Positions 21,708-33,640 of a stretch of DNA of 64,000 bases are shown here, piece by piece (position 1 is the stretch's first letter; the number at the start of each line of letters is the position of its first letter). This DNA is from Rhabdophis nuchalis. Taxonomy: Eukaryota; Chordata; Lepidosauria; Squamata; Natricidae. The translations under genes and the position numbers were made by a program. The stretch spans positions 84,700,375 through 84,764,374 of the forward strand of contig CM077644.1 of assembly GCA_039707465.1 (NCBI GenBank), read 5' to 3'. The notes under the pieces were generated by a model that searched no databases, had not been told where the DNA came from, and saw only the letters and a list, made by a program, of their open reading frames with translations.

Positions 21708-22247
21708 GGAGCTACAGTTGTTGCAGAGTGTGGCAGTGCATGCAGTTTTTGGGGGGCCAAGGAACATCACTGCTCCATGAGCTGGACTGGTTACTTATTT
21801 TTCCAGGTGCAATTCAAGATGTTGGTAATCACCTTTAAAGCCATTCATAGTATGGGTCCAGGCTGTTTGAGGGACCATCTCATCCCCCTTGGTTGGGCCC
21901 ACCCCAGCCAGGCATGCAGTAGGCCCCTTGGCCAGGGTATCCTGGGGTCCAGGAGTAGAGCCTTCTCTGCCATTGCACTTCTTGCCCCATGGACTGAGGT
22001 CAGCTCCAACCTTCCTGACCTTCCACAAGAACGTAAAGGCCTGGCTCTACCAGTTAGCTGGGAGCTCCAATGGAAGAGGGATTTATATCCCACCTTCCTT
22101 CCTGCTCATCTTATTATCTCCTTCCCATTTTTTAGTTGAGTATTTGCATATTTTTACAGTATTTTATTTCTATTATATAGCTGTATAGTTTTATCTTTTT
22201 AATATTGTTAGCTACCTAAGGTCACCCTGTTGAAAGATGGGTGGCCA
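21708..22247 (+). mobile_element. L2-type LINE 3' end, different family
   Basis: Translation in broken frames gives FQVQFKMLVITFKAIHSMGPG, then a segment equivalent to the RAFS-WNSLP region (EPSLPLHFLPHGLRSAPTFL) and KAWLYQLAG. The 3' end reads GCTACCTAAGGTCACCC and GATGGGTGGCCAAT. These are L2-clade hallmarks, but this family differs from the CACCGCTCCGAGTC family that dominates the window. Confidence 0.7.
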
Positions 22248-22296
22248 ATTCATTCATTCATTCATTCACTCACTCACTCACTCACTCACTCACTCA
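22248..22296 (+). repeat. (ATTC)n(ACTC)n microsatellite at the LINE tail
   Basis: Five ATTC units pass into about seven ACTC units directly after the LINE 3' end. Confidence 0.95.
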
Positions 22297-22299
22297 AAT

Positions 22300-24711
22300 T
22301 AATCAGAAAAGACACTAGACTAGATGCACCAAGCAAAAAAAAACACCAGACATTATTGGTGGGCATTATTGCCTACTGCACATCTACTGGAACTAAGGAT
22401 TCAAGAACGAATTCAAGACTAAGTTGCCAACTATGCAGTGCAACTCTATCCCTGCCCCCAAATAATGTTCATGTTCTTTTGCATTTTTTAAAATTGTCCT
22501 GTAACTGGTGACATGTGCCAAATTCACTTGAATATGTGAAACGTTGTGCTTATTTTCCAATGTGATCACAATCTAGGAAAACTGCAGGGCCAGGCTTTGT
22601 GCATTACCTAAACAGATTTCTCAAATGTTATCTTATTTATTCCATCTCCCCGAGCCTAAAGTAATCAGTGGTAAGTCAACCAGAGAAGAAGGGACCTGGC
22701 TTAGTCGATAAATGTGTGTGTTTGAACAATACTTTGTGAGCCAGCTCTCCTTCCATTAAACCCACATTCTCTCAGTTGCACTATAACAATACAGCATTGT
22801 TCAAGACCACCAAGGGCTTATTAAACAAGCTTCTCTTTGCAATTGCATTATTTAATAATACATTTAGGAGAAATTTTTCCACACATCAAGGCCATCATCT
22901 AGTGCAGTTTTATAAACCCTTAAGCTCATGGTTTGCAATGGGTTTAAAGCTAATTATAATTGCATTGTATTATGACCAGCTGGCCAACCTGGTATTTTAC
23001 AGTTCCTGAACCATCCAAAAGTTGCTTCCCTCCAATCTTCCTTTTCTAAATTCATAGCTGCACTCAAGTCCATTTAAAATGGAAGAAAGGAGGAACACTT
23101 TATAGAGTAATAAAGACAATGTGCTTTTCTTTCTGCGTTTTTTTATAATGAAATACTGAACATGAAGCTGAAATGCTCCATCTGTTAATAAATGTTATGT
23201 TTGGAAAGCACTACAGTTATTAGCATGCAATAAAAAAAAAGGAGGCGTCAGTGCAGACTGGCAAATTTAACATCGTAATGTGGTGCTACGATTTGCCAAC
23301 TGGATTGTTTCGGTTATTGTTCAGAACTGCTGCTGTAGTTGCCCTTACTACCTTTGCTTCCTGATTGTAAATAATCAATCTTAAAGTTCTCTCCTGTTGA
23401 CTATAACATAATGTCAACTTGTATTTATTGCACAAGGTGACCAGAGAAAAAGACACTTGCTGAGAAAGTGTTGTATGATCAAAAACATTACTGCTAAACT
23501 TTGATATATGATTGCAGTATAGGAGAAGGGCAATCCATTTCTGCTTGGCACTTCCTTTTATTATTTTGTTAATATGACGGTGATAGAAGTTTGGCATGTG
23601 ATAATGTAAATTAACAATTTGGCTGTTAAATATAGCTGATGGGGATAAGAATAAAGATGATTTCTTTTTGTTTATTTATGGCCAAAGAAACCCAAAACAA
23701 CCCTAAGTGATTTTTATTATGAACCCATGCATAAACTAATACGTAATTATCATTTAAAAGTACTTTTATTCCATTACTGCAATATTCTTCATTATGATTT
23801 AAAAAAAAAGAATATTAGGAATAAAATCTGCAGAAATATTATAGTATGTTTAAGTGGGAAAATACAAAAATGCATTATATCTGGGGAAAGTGGAAGATCT
23901 CTATAGATCAAAACCACTCTGTTTATGTGTGTATCTGTGTGCAGAGGGAGAGCGAGAGAAATGTGCCTTAAGATGGATAGAAATATCACAACCGATTTTT
24001 AAAATAAGTCTTAAATTTGGTGACACAATGTAAGCAGTTTTGAAAAAAATAAGAAACTGAGATGCCTGAACTGACACACAGACCAATCCCTAGACCTAAA
24101 TTAAAAGAACTGAAGGCGAAGATTGGTATTTTATCCACAATATTGTGCTTCCTTCCGAATGACCCGTATTAACTTATCTTCTGTTTTCAGGATATCAGCC
24201 TTAAAACCTTTCCGCTTTCTTTTTCAACTCTTCCAAGAGCCTTCCCCCCCCCTCCCCCTCCCTAGCAGGACATTAGACCACTAACCTACAGCTATGCATT
24301 TTATGAACTTATTTTGTTGTTGCTTCTAGAAAAAAACCTCATGAAATGGCAGTGCTAATATCGGGATCAGCTTTGCAAAGCTGAGCAGATGGCAGTTTTG
24401 CTGAACCGCTCGCTTTTCATCTCCCCCCATTTCATATGGAATCCCTTACTCCTGGCACCGAAGAGCCTTAAGCTTCCTCGAAACCTATTACGGGAGGGAT
24501 GGTGGAAAACAGATAGCAAGGGGCAAAAACGTTATTAATCTACTCCCTTTCGCTTGTCTCGCCTCTTTCCTACTGCAAGTTGCTTTTAAGCCGTACTTGT
24601 TGCTTTTACCATCTCATAAAATGTGTCCCTAAATCTCTTTCTGTGATAGATAAAAAGGTGGAATAGTATTTCAACCCTTGAATAAATGCTGGTGTCCAAA
24701 ATAGATTGGAT
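22300..24711. other. Unique DNA, candidate conserved non-coding cluster
   Basis: About 2.4 kb has no recognised transposon. The parts 22790-23000 and 23160-23640 are AT-rich but not simple and contain several TAATTA-like words and a CAGCTG. This resembles vertebrate enhancer-rich non-coding DNA, but one sequence cannot show conservation. Open frames here are short and without domains. Confidence 0.4.
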
Positions 24712-24746
24712 TTCTCTCTCTCTCTCTCTTTTTTTCTCTCTCTCTG
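24712..24746. repeat. (CT)n microsatellite
   Basis: CT repeats interrupted once by a T run. Confidence 0.93.
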
Positions 24747-25558
24747 GTTGCATGGTTTTCCATATTTATGCCTTTCTTTATTTCATCCTCTTTGGAGGGT
24801 AGACTTCCTGCTGTTTTACAGAGCTCTCCTGTAACAGCCAGGAAATCAAAATAATATACAATCCAATAGCTGAAAGGAATCAAAACCTAAAGAAATGTAA
24901 ATCTTTTATGTGATTCAAAATCATATTACCTACTTCCAAACACATCTGCCTATCTCAGTGACTTGGTTTACATAGGATAAATACCTGTAGTGAGCTGGGC
25001 CAAGCCGGTTGCATCATAAATTCCCTCTTACAACCCTCTGAAACATCATAGCCTATCCCTTCTCATGCCCTGGAGTAAAGACTTTGTAGTTTTTGTCACC
25101 ATCACTGAATTTGCCATGGGAAACTCACAGAACATCTTACCCCCCATCCTCCATTGTGTGAGAAAGATAGGATCATCCCCTGCTGTCTTTCTGGTGGATA
25201 AAAAGCTATGTTAGATATAAATACTATCTAAGCACTGCCACATATAGTCATAGCCACATAGTGTCATGGCATGTAACTAAAGATATCAGCCATTCTTTTC
25301 CCCTCCTAGAAAAAAATAATATCACAAAAATTGAAGGAAAATAAAAGTTTGTTTTAAAAAGTAGGTAATATAAACAGTAACTTCTTAATTTTAAATCTTG
25401 AAAATTGTAAATAGGCATTGCTGCAGGTGCTCTATGTAGAGCCATCCAATTTACAGCATATAATAACTACTAAAACGATTTTTTTTTAAATCCAGAGAAC
25501 CACAGAATGACATTGATCTGTTATAATTCTTCCAGATTCCATAGAATTTCCTGCAGGA
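24747..25558. other. Non-coding DNA, nothing recognised
   Basis: No transposon ends or credible coding frames were seen. Confidence 0.45.
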
Positions 25559-25559
25559 A

Positions 25560-25560
<1 letters not shown>

Positions 25561-25637
<77 letters not shown>

Positions 25638-25687
25638 CCTACCTACCTACCTACCTACCTACCTACCTACCTACCTACCTACCTACC
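25561..25687 (+). repeat. (ATCT)n(ACCT)n compound microsatellite
   Basis: About 18 ATCT units pass into about 13 ACCT units. On the other strand this is GATA followed by GGTA, the same motifs as in the 29.5 kb array. The open frame through it codes only for YLSI and YLPT repeats. Confidence 0.97.
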
Positions 25688-25884
25688 GATCTCAAGAGAT
25701 TTAAAGGAAAAGAAGCATCATGCATAGCCTGAAATATGCATTCAAGACATTGTAATCACTGAACTTTTTAAAAGTTGCTAAAACATTGGACTTAAGTGCT
25801 CAGAAAAAAAGAAATTAAAACATAATACAGATTTTGCTAGATCTGACTTTTGGGCGTAATTTTAGTAGTTATAGAACAGCTGGC
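25688..25884. other. Short non-coding spacer
   Basis: Nothing recognised. Confidence 0.4.
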
Positions 25885-26202
25885 ACAGATAATCCTTGAT
25901 TTACAACATTCCATTTAGTAACCTTTCAAAGTTAAAATAGCACTGAAAAATGTGGTTTATGATCATTTTTCAGACTTATGACTATTTCAGCATCCTCATG
26001 GTCATGTGACCAAAATTCAGATGCTTGGCAATTGGTTCATATTTATGACAACTGTAGTGTTCCAGGGTCATGTGATCACCTTTTGCAACCTTCTCATTGA
26101 CAAGCGAAGTCAATGGGGAAGCCAGATTCACTTAACAACCAGGCAATGATTCACTTAACAACTGTGGCTAAATCTCTTTCTCAACTCTAGTCCTTCAGCA
26201 AC
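25885..26202 (+). mobile_element. TA-MITE-1 copy, 3' end lost
   Basis: It begins CAGATAATCCTTGATTTAC and keeps the family landmarks CAGCATCCTCATGGTCATG, AAAATTCAGATGCTTGGC and CAAGCGAAGTCAATGGGG. The terminal AGGACTACCTG is not present and homology fades near 26200. Confidence 0.8.
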
Positions 26203-27578
26203 ACTAATTCATTAATTGCATCTCGCTGCACAAACAGGAATGACCACTAGACAGTGCCCAAGAGATACTAAGATTTTACTTTTTAGTGCCACCTAGTGGC
26301 CAATATTCAAAGAGTAAACTGAGAAATTTATTGTATCAATAAATTATTTTTAAAAGTCAATTAGCTGGCAGTACAAGAGAAAAGAAAAATGTAATGGGTG
26401 GAGTATCAATTAGATAAAGTTTTTGATGTGCTGCAATTTCTTCTGGACAATCACTTAGAATGTCACAAAGCTCCACCAATACCAGAATAGCATAGACCAG
26501 AAGTATATTGATCCCAGGCCAAGATGGAATACCAAGACCATTTTTGGGGCACTATCATCTCACAATATATTTTCAATGGCTCAGAGAGGTAAAAAGGCAG
26601 CCAGGAGAAATAAAATGTTTAATAGTCATTATGCTAGCACAGCCAGATAACAAATGCAGCAAAACTGTAGTCTACTGCCTTAGCTCTCTTGAATTATTCA
26701 AATGCAGATAGAGTTAAGGAAGGCTAAAAGCATGGTGGGCTAAGTTTCTGATAAATACTACAGTGGGATATATATATATCACGATATATATATCGTGATA
26801 ACCTCCAAATGTTCAGCCTTAAAGAGGCTTTCATGGTCAGCTTTCAATGATTTTGATATTTGGCTTATTCTGAGGCCTGGACTTGTTTTCTTTATTTATC
26901 TTGATGGTATGCTTCAAATTGAAAGAGGGGCAGACTTATTTGGAAATACCTCAAATTAAAGACTTATTTGGGAATGCCTCAAATTAAAAACAGGGCAGAC
27001 TTATTTGGGAATTTGATATGATTGCCCCATACTGCATTCTCTTCTCACTGGTAAGTGCTTATCATCCCTGATCACTTTCTTCAAATATCTTCATTCAAAA
27101 TTACATCTGAACAATTGCCAGCTCCTTGGAAGAGATCAGTTAATTGTTAACCATCTTAGATGGTTGAAAGGAATCTTTTAAAAAAAAGAATTCAATATAA
27201 CTTTTCTATCTTCCATACATCCTTTAGCTTTTATTGAATGTTTTTTTAACTCACTACTGACCCACAGGCAACCAGTAGTGCAGTACTCTATAGGGAAAGA
27301 TAAGAGGTATCAAACAGTCATGACATTATGACACAAAATCCATGCATTTTTTTCATGTATTACATCTATATCCAGGACCCCAAACACGATGCAGCAACAA
27401 TATTTATTCTGATGAAAAGCAGGCAAAGCATGCTGATATTTGAACAGATCCTTTCAAGCCATAGCTGCTGCCATGCTTAATTCTATTTCAATTTGCCTTC
27501 ATTTAATGCCTTGCAAAATAAGGGAGACTTTTGATTGTTCGTTTAAGAAGTACCATTGAAGCAACCCCAGAAATGGTA
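26203..27578. other. Non-coding DNA with a small palindrome and a short duplication
   Basis: A 24 base perfect palindrome with an ATATATAT centre lies at 26777-26800. At 26930-27012 the words GGCAGACTTATTTGG and CCTCAAATTAAA recur two to three times, a local tandem duplication. Nothing else was recognised. Confidence 0.5.
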
Positions 27579-28000
27579 CAGGTAGTACTTAATTGGTGCC
27601 AAATATACAAATGGCCCTCAACGGACATCCACAATTGAACCCAGATTTTCTGTTGTTAAGCAACACTGTTGAGTTGTGCCCCATTTTATGACCTGTTCTG
27701 CCCCAGTTGTTAAGTGAATCGATACAATGGTTAAGTGAAATGTGTCATTGTTAAGTGGATCTGCTTTCTCCCATTGACTTCGCTTGTTGGAAGCTGGCTG
27801 GGAAAGTTACACTTGGTGATCTCAGGACAGTGTCGCGGTCATAAACGCATGCCAGCTGCCAAGTGCCTGAATTTTCATCACATGACCATGGCAACTCTGC
27901 AATAGTCGTAAGTGTGGAAACTGGTCATAAGTCCAGTTTCCAGTGATGTTGTAACTTAGAGCAGTCACTAAACAAATGGTTGTAAGTGAAGGATTATCTG
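27579..28000 (-). mobile_element. TA-MITE-1 copy, complete (minus)
   Basis: It begins CAGGTAGTACTTAATTGG after TA and ends AAGGATTATCTG before TA. Internal words include TTGTTAAGTGGATCTGC, CCATTGACTTCGCTTG and ACATGACCATGGC. At about 420 bp it is close to the full family length. Confidence 0.85.
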
Positions 28001-28009
28001 TACTACAGT

Positions 28010-28285
28010 AATAGCAATAGCACTTACACTTATAAACTGCTTCACAGTGCTTTATAGTCCTCGCTAGGTGGTCTATAGTGTCAGCATATTGCCCCCAACA
28101 AACTGGGTCCTCATTTTACTGACCCAACAATCTGGTCCTTGTTTTATTCACCTCAGAAGGATGGAAGACTGAGTCAACCTTGAGCTGGTGAGAATCGAAC
28201 CGCCAAAGTGCTGGCAGACGGCAGTCAGCAGATGTAGCCTGCATTACTGCATTCTAACCAGTGCACCATCACAGCTCTAGTAGTA
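28010..28285 (-). mobile_element. MIR-like tRNA-derived SINE (minus)
   Basis: Read on the minus strand there is a tRNA-like head (GATGGTGCACTGGTTAGAATG), a box B-like GGTTCGATTCTC, the core GGTTGACTCAGTCTTCCATCC and AAATGAGGACCCAG, and an end TAAACTGCTT...TGCTATTGCTATT. The core contains a duplicated segment (GACCCAACAATCTGG region). It abuts the MITE at 28000. Confidence 0.85.
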
Positions 28286-28289
28286 AATA

Positions 28290-29225
28290 TTAGTATGTTC
28301 TGAGTATCCAATGCAGTGTGTGGTTATGAACTTGTCATTGCTCCCACTTCCAATGCTGCCATTTTTGTTTCATGATTATCCTGAAACCCTAAATGGTGTT
28401 GAGATGAATTACTATATCAGATATATCAGCATTTCCCATTAAGCATTAATATGTGTGTCAATTTCAGCTCCCAGAATGGGGAGTTGCTAAGGTCCAGAAA
28501 CCTAAGATAAACCATCAATATATGCGTGAACTGTTTCCCAGTTAAAAAAATATAAAATTCTAATAAAAAGCCATTTTAAACATTAGTAGTAATGCACCAA
28601 TGGCATCAGGGAACCTGATCTATCACCACTAAGCAGTGAGACAGGTTTGGCAGAAATCCATGTCAAGTAATATGCCTTTAAGAGGGCTTTTGGGTGTACA
28701 TTATTATTTCTTCTTTGTCAGAATGCTGATGGCGTTTAGATCATTGTTTTTAGAGTATTATTTTCAGAGCTTTAATTTGGGACCTTAACTTGCCTTCCAT
28801 AAAAAAAACACCAATAATTGTTTGCTAAGCTGATGAGTACTTTAAACCTATAGTTAAGAAACTGGCTTCCTTTTTTTTTGTTTTTGTTCTGCCTTGTGTG
28901 AGATGGTTTCCAATTCATGACGTACTTTAATTATATTTTATTATTAGTGATTATTGGATTATGTCTGAATGCTGTCCTGAGATCACTTTCTCCTATAAAG
29001 GGCCCTAAAAGACCTCTTCAATAAATAAAAATGCCGAAGTGTGACATAACTGCTAATTATTAATATTGCTTTTGTAGGTTGGCATTTTTTAAATCTCTCC
29101 AGAGTTTTTGACTTGACTTGTTTTTTTTTAAATAAATATTTTAATTAAAGTTCTTTTAATTTATTCATTTGTTTTTTATATTTTTTAAATAAAATGAAGC
29201 CTTATTCATATTCTTTTTCCCTTGA
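28290..29225. other. Non-coding DNA, nothing firm recognised
   Basis: No motif could be assigned. T and A runs near 28870, 29120 and 29180 hint at decayed retrotransposon tails. Confidence 0.4.
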
Positions 29226-29229
29226 ATTG

Positions 29230-29500
29230 CTGATAAGGGCTGCTGATATATCTTCGGCTAAATACTTTGGCCACCTAATAAGAAGGAAGGAATCACTGGA
29301 GAAGAGCCTAATGCTGAACAAGACTGAGGGCAAAAGAAGAATGGAAAAACAGGAAATGAGGTGGCTGGATGGAGTTGCTGAAGCAATAGGCGTGAGCTTA
29401 AATGGACTCCGGGGGATGGTAGAGGACAGGAAGGCTTGGAGGAATGTTGTCCATGGGGTTGCAACAGGATGAACATGACTTCACAACACAACAACAACAT
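29230..29500 (+). mobile_element. Bov-B (RTE) LINE 3' end
   Basis: The frame 29194-29472 codes for FGHLIRRKESLEKSLMLNK, GKRRMEKQEMRWLDGV and EDRKAWRNVVHGVATG, the characteristic C-terminus of Bov-B ORF2. It is followed by GTTGCAACAGGATGAACATG, ACTTCACAACACAACAACAAC and then directly by the GATA array. The element is strongly 5' truncated. Bov-B is a horizontally transferred LINE common in squamates. Confidence 0.88.
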
Positions 29501-29505
29501 ATAGC

Positions 29506-30055
<550 letters not shown>

Positions 30056-30059
30056 CTTC

Positions 30060-31253
30060 ATGTTCATTTGGTTCACTTTTGAGACAATAGCCTCTTTTTG
30101 TATTGCCAAGAAGATACGATGCAATAAAATTTCTCAATTAATCATGCCACTAGGCACTGTCCCTGTTCTTATATACTGCAGTGGCAAGGTTGACACTGGA
30201 GAAGACATAATAATATTTTTTTTTAAACATATCATTTCTGAATGAAAGACCTACAGAAGATTAACTGGAACAGCAAGGGAACCTACACTAGTTTTAGGAA
30301 ATTCTACTGGAAGCAAATTCATTCCATTGATAGCCTTCTAATAAATTAGAACCCTATAATAGCAGTATTTTGGCATTTCTGTTTTCTCTCTGTCTTAACT
30401 CTAGCTCTCAACAACTCTTTGAAAACCATAATTAATTCTCACAATAGCAGGAACGGAGAGCTATTAGGCAACATCATTCTTTTTAATGTGTTGCCTTTGG
30501 ACACAAGCAGGGTGTGTATGTTTAGGATTACAATATTGCAAAAAAAAAAAAATCCCAATGAAAGTTAGACGCCTGAAGAGAAATATTGAAAACTACCTAT
30601 AGCCCTTTTCAGGAACCTCTTGGTCACCCAGTTTTTGATAGCCCAGACATAGCAACTTTGTATGTGTGTGTGTGTGTGGGGGGGGGCAGACCGGTTTTAA
30701 AATCAAATTTAATGCCTAGGAACATATCTAAGGAATATTGCTAGCAAGATGGGAGCTTTGTTGCTGCCAGAAACAATGCCATTTGCTCGGACGTGAGGAA
30801 AACAATGACTGGAAAAACAATAATGCAAAAGCTCATAAAAATTGGAGTATTGGTAATCCTTAGAAGCTGGGCTTGATATTTTTAAAATGTAGGACACCGT
30901 TTTGTGAGGGAGAAAAATGATTTTCTTCTCCTCCTCCTCCTCCTCCTCCTCCTGCTCTTATGTGAAATAATAAGAAAGTGAGAGCCTTTGAGGCAAGACA
31001 CCAAGAGTTCTCACATTCTTTTAATTAAAAAAAATGATATTACAAAAATGGCAATTAAGGTTGACTGGCAAGTAAGGGGAGAGGAAGTAAAGGCCAAAAT
31101 TTCCACTTCTGTGGGTTTAAGAACAAAAACAAAACAGTGCTCAACCTTCAGGTTCTCTAGCTGCAATCAATTAAAGGGAGGGCAATTTAGCAATAATCAA
31201 AGCAAGCATGTAGATATGTGATATAGCTCATAATACTAACAAAATATGAAAAC
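30060..31253. other. Non-coding DNA with small simple repeats
   Basis: A (TG)n/G run lies at 30663-30687 and (CTC)n lies at 30931-30956. The rest is not recognised. Confidence 0.5.
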
Positions 31254-31287
<34 letters not shown>

Positions 31288-31288
31288 T
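31254..31288 (+). repeat. (TA)n(TG)n microsatellite
   Basis: Short TA run passing into about 13 TG units. Confidence 0.95.
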
Positions 31289-31340
31289 TCTCTCAAGGTC
31301 TCTCAAATTTAAATTTATTGATCAGCTCATAAAACTAACA

Positions 31341-31390
31341 CGTATGTATGTATGTATGTATGTATGTATGTATGTATGTATGTATGTATT
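31341..31390 (+). repeat. (GTAT)n microsatellite
   Basis: About twelve units without interruption. Confidence 0.95.
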
Positions 31391-31558
31391 TTTACATACA
31401 AATAAGACCAATCAGCATCAATCTACCAATCATGATACAGCTGCACAGCCAATCAACCCACTCACAACAATAGTCAGCACTCCACACACACACCACCAAG
31501 ATTTAAGGAAGGGCGACACCTTTGCAGTCACAGTCACAGACCAAAGCCTGACGATATT

Positions 31559-31820
31559 AAGCCCCAATTAAGGGAGGAAACATACTGCTTTCATTTTCTG
31601 CCTTTTGGCTCATCACCAGAGACCATCTAGACAGAAAGCTATTAGTTTCATTTTCTGCCTTTTGGCTCATCACCAGAGACCATCTAGACAGAAAGCTATT
31701 AGTTTTGTTGTGCCTTTTTTTTTTACATGTGTTAGGGTTTTGTTTTTGTTTTTTTGAGCTCATAAATAAGCCAAAAGGCAGAAAAGGAAAGCAGTATGCT
31801 TCCTCCCTTAATTGGGGCTT
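31559..31820. repeat. Inverted repeat with a 57 bp tandem duplication
   Basis: About 52 bases at 31559-31610 (AAGCCCCAATTAAGGGAGGAA...) are the near-perfect reverse complement of 31769-31820. The left arm includes part of a 57 bp unit (from TTTCATTTTCTGCC) that occurs twice in tandem, at 31589 and 31646, with no difference that I can see. The class of element is unknown. Confidence 0.88.
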
Positions 31821-31871
31821 ACCAGGGTGTTGTGACACAAGCATGTACTTATTTGCCCTGTCTCAGCTGAT

Positions 31872-32045
31872 CAGAAGAAGAGCCTGGTGGCTTAGTGGCT
31901 AAAACATCTGCCTAACATGTAATACAGTCCGGGTTCAAATCCCAGTAAGGGTATGGCTAGCTGATGAGAGCTAAAAAGCTCGAAATAGATCTATCCTAGT
32001 CTCCCTTATTTATTTATTCATCAGCTCAAAAAAAAAAACCCTAAT
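31872..32045 (+). mobile_element. tRNA-derived SINE, second type
   Basis: The head has a box A-like TGGCTTAGTGGC and a box B GGTTCAAATCC spaced as in tRNA genes. The body follows with GCTAGCTGATGAGAGC, AGCTCGAAATAGATC and an end in an A run of eleven bases. Position 65 bp after an inverted repeat with similar AGCTCATAAATAAG words suggests related insertions. It cannot be a working tRNA gene because the head does not fold into a full cloverleaf and lacks a terminator at the right place. Confidence 0.65.
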
Positions 32046-32084
32046 ATATATAAATATATATATACATTTCACAAAGAGATTTTT

Positions 32085-32405
32085 TTTAAAAAGATGGCCA
32101 CCCTGGCCAACTCACCACAGGCCAAGTTGCCATGGGCAGTTCACTGCGGGGCAATTTGCCATGGGCCAAGAATTATATTAATATCAAAGTAATGGTGGAA
32201 TAGAATCATTAAAAAGGATTGAAAAGGAGGGACAAAAGGAAATGTGACAAGAATTAAAATTATTTTAAATAATTACATTGAACTGTCAATTTCCCCCACA
32301 GCAAGTTGTCCCATGTTGAGTTGTCCCTTTGCAAGTTGGCTGTGGCAAATTTTTCATGGTGAGTTGGCTGTGGCAAATTAGCCATGGCAAGTTGATCTAG
32401 TTTTC
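32085..32405. repeat. Element bounded by degenerate 21 bp CCAAGTTG repeats
   Basis: The left block (32104-32170) has three to four imperfect units such as GGCCAACTCACCACA and GGCCAAGTTGCCATGGG. The right block (32298-32400) has about five units such as GAGTTGGCTGTGGCAAAT. A unique AT-rich centre of about 130 bp separates them. This could be a MITE with subterminal repeats. Terminal bases and target duplication are not clear. Confidence 0.5.
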
Positions 32406-32457
32406 TTGGCAAATCATGTCTGGCTCGGCTGCTGGGTTGGATTAGGGCTGGTTACAT

Positions 32458-32526
32458 GAGAAGAGAGAGAGAGAGAGAGAGAGAGGCAGAGGCAGAGACA
32501 GAGACAGAGGGAGGGAGGGAGGGAGG
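32458..32526 (+). repeat. (GA)n(GGGA)n purine repeat
   Basis: GA units pass through GGCAGA-type interruptions into GGGA units. Confidence 0.95.
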
Positions 32527-32722
32527 ACTCTTTGCGGTTCTATGGGCCAGGTTTCTCCACTTATTCCAATCATGCGTTACTTTTTTGAGTTGTTCTACAC
32601 TCTTGTTTGTGTCAGCATTGATGGTATCCAACCACCGTGTTCTTTGGCAGCCTGATTTCCTTTTACTGTTAATTATTCCAAGCATAATTTCTTTGTCCAG
32701 TGAATTCCTCCACATGACATGT
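32527..32722 (-). mobile_element. RTE-type LINE 3' end (minus)
   Basis: The minus strand codes for MWRNSLDKEIMLGI, KRKSGCQRTRWLDTINADTN and DWNKWRNLAHRTAKS. The spacing RTRWLD...D..KWRNL.HR.AKS is that of the C-terminus of RTE/Bov-B-clade LINEs, but it is a different subfamily from the copy at 29230. The purine repeat at 32458 sits exactly at its 3' end. Confidence 0.7.
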
Positions 32723-32724
32723 TT

Positions 32725-33213
32725 TTTATTTATTTTCATTTTTATTTATTTTATTTGTCAAGCATGTATGAAAAAACAAATATGAATATAACATATAAAC
32801 ATATAAGTATAAACTGGTATAAGTATATACATAAGAAATGAGTACAAGTAAATGGAGACAGTAGGACAGGGATGGTAAGCACACTGGTGCACTTATGCAT
32901 GCTCTCTTAGGCATGGGGTAAGGTCCACGGTAGACAGTTTAAGGTTAAAGTTTGGGGGGTTTGTGGCTGTAACAACGGAGTCAGGGAGAGTATTCCAGAT
33001 GTTGACCACTCTGTTGCTGAAGTCATATTTTCTGCAATCAAGTTTGGAGTGGTTTATCTTGAGTTTGTATCTATTGTTTGCCTGTATATTATTGTAAGTA
33101 AAGTAAGTAAGACACCGTTTTGTGGTTTTGCCTTTGAGTGACATGTCTGGTGTTACACACCCCAGTACTTGCTTGTGAGTCACCTTTGCAGTCCAAGGAG
33201 AAAGAAACACCAT
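32725..33213 (-). mobile_element. CR1/L3-clade LINE 3' end (minus), third family
   Basis: The minus strand codes for RYKLKINHSKLDCRKYDFSNRVVNIWNTLPDSVV, here seen as the blocks KLDCRKYDFSNRVVNIWN and TLPDSVVTA, followed by a UTR ending GCTTGACAAATAAAATAAAT. A conserved F--RVVN-WN-LP--VV block is characteristic of CR1-like C-termini. The frame is open for 106 codons to the 5' truncation. It abuts the RTE end at 32722, so one may have inserted at the tail of the other. Confidence 0.75.
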
Positions 33214-33404
33214 CCCAGATCCATGGCATTACAAAATTTCCATTTTTTGGTTTGGAGCTTGGGGTTTTTGTTTTTGTTGTCAGCCTCAGCCTAGCCAGGA
33301 GAGTGGCACAAAGGGTCTTTTTGGCTTGTTGAAGCTTTGGAGCAGCTTTTCAGCAGCAGGATGAACAAAAGAATATGAAGGTCAGCTGGGGTGGCAAAGT
33401 GTGG

Positions 33405-33640
33405 GGTGACAGGAGTCAAGACACCAAGCTAGAAAGCAAGAGACCATGAGTTCAAATTCCATTTTAGGCATAAAAGCCAGCGGAGTCTTCTCCAGCTAGT
33501 TACCCTCTCTCAGCCCAACCCACTCCTGTTGTGGGGAAAAAAGGAGGAGGAAGGTATGTTGGATTATGTTAACAAATTTGAGCTATTTGTTAAAATAATA
33601 AAGGCAGGATACAAATTAAATCAATGAATAATAGTAAGAT
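33405..33640 (+). mobile_element. tRNA-derived SINE, third type
   Basis: Head with CAAGACACCAAGCTAGAAAGC and box B-like GTTCAAATTCC, then AAAGCCAGC, the body CTCTCTCAGCCCAACCCACT and GTTGTGGGGAAAA, and a 3' end AATAATAAAGGCAGGATACAAAT. Minus copies of the same family lie at 47485 and 63175. Confidence 0.75.

Noticed and set aside
26777..26800. 24 base perfect palindrome as a regulatory site
   Set aside because: It is centred on an AT repeat and can arise from simple sequence, with no context for function.
31872..32045. Functional tRNA gene suggested by box A and box B
   Set aside because: The sequence continues into a SINE body with an A tail, and the head does not form a convincing cloverleaf.
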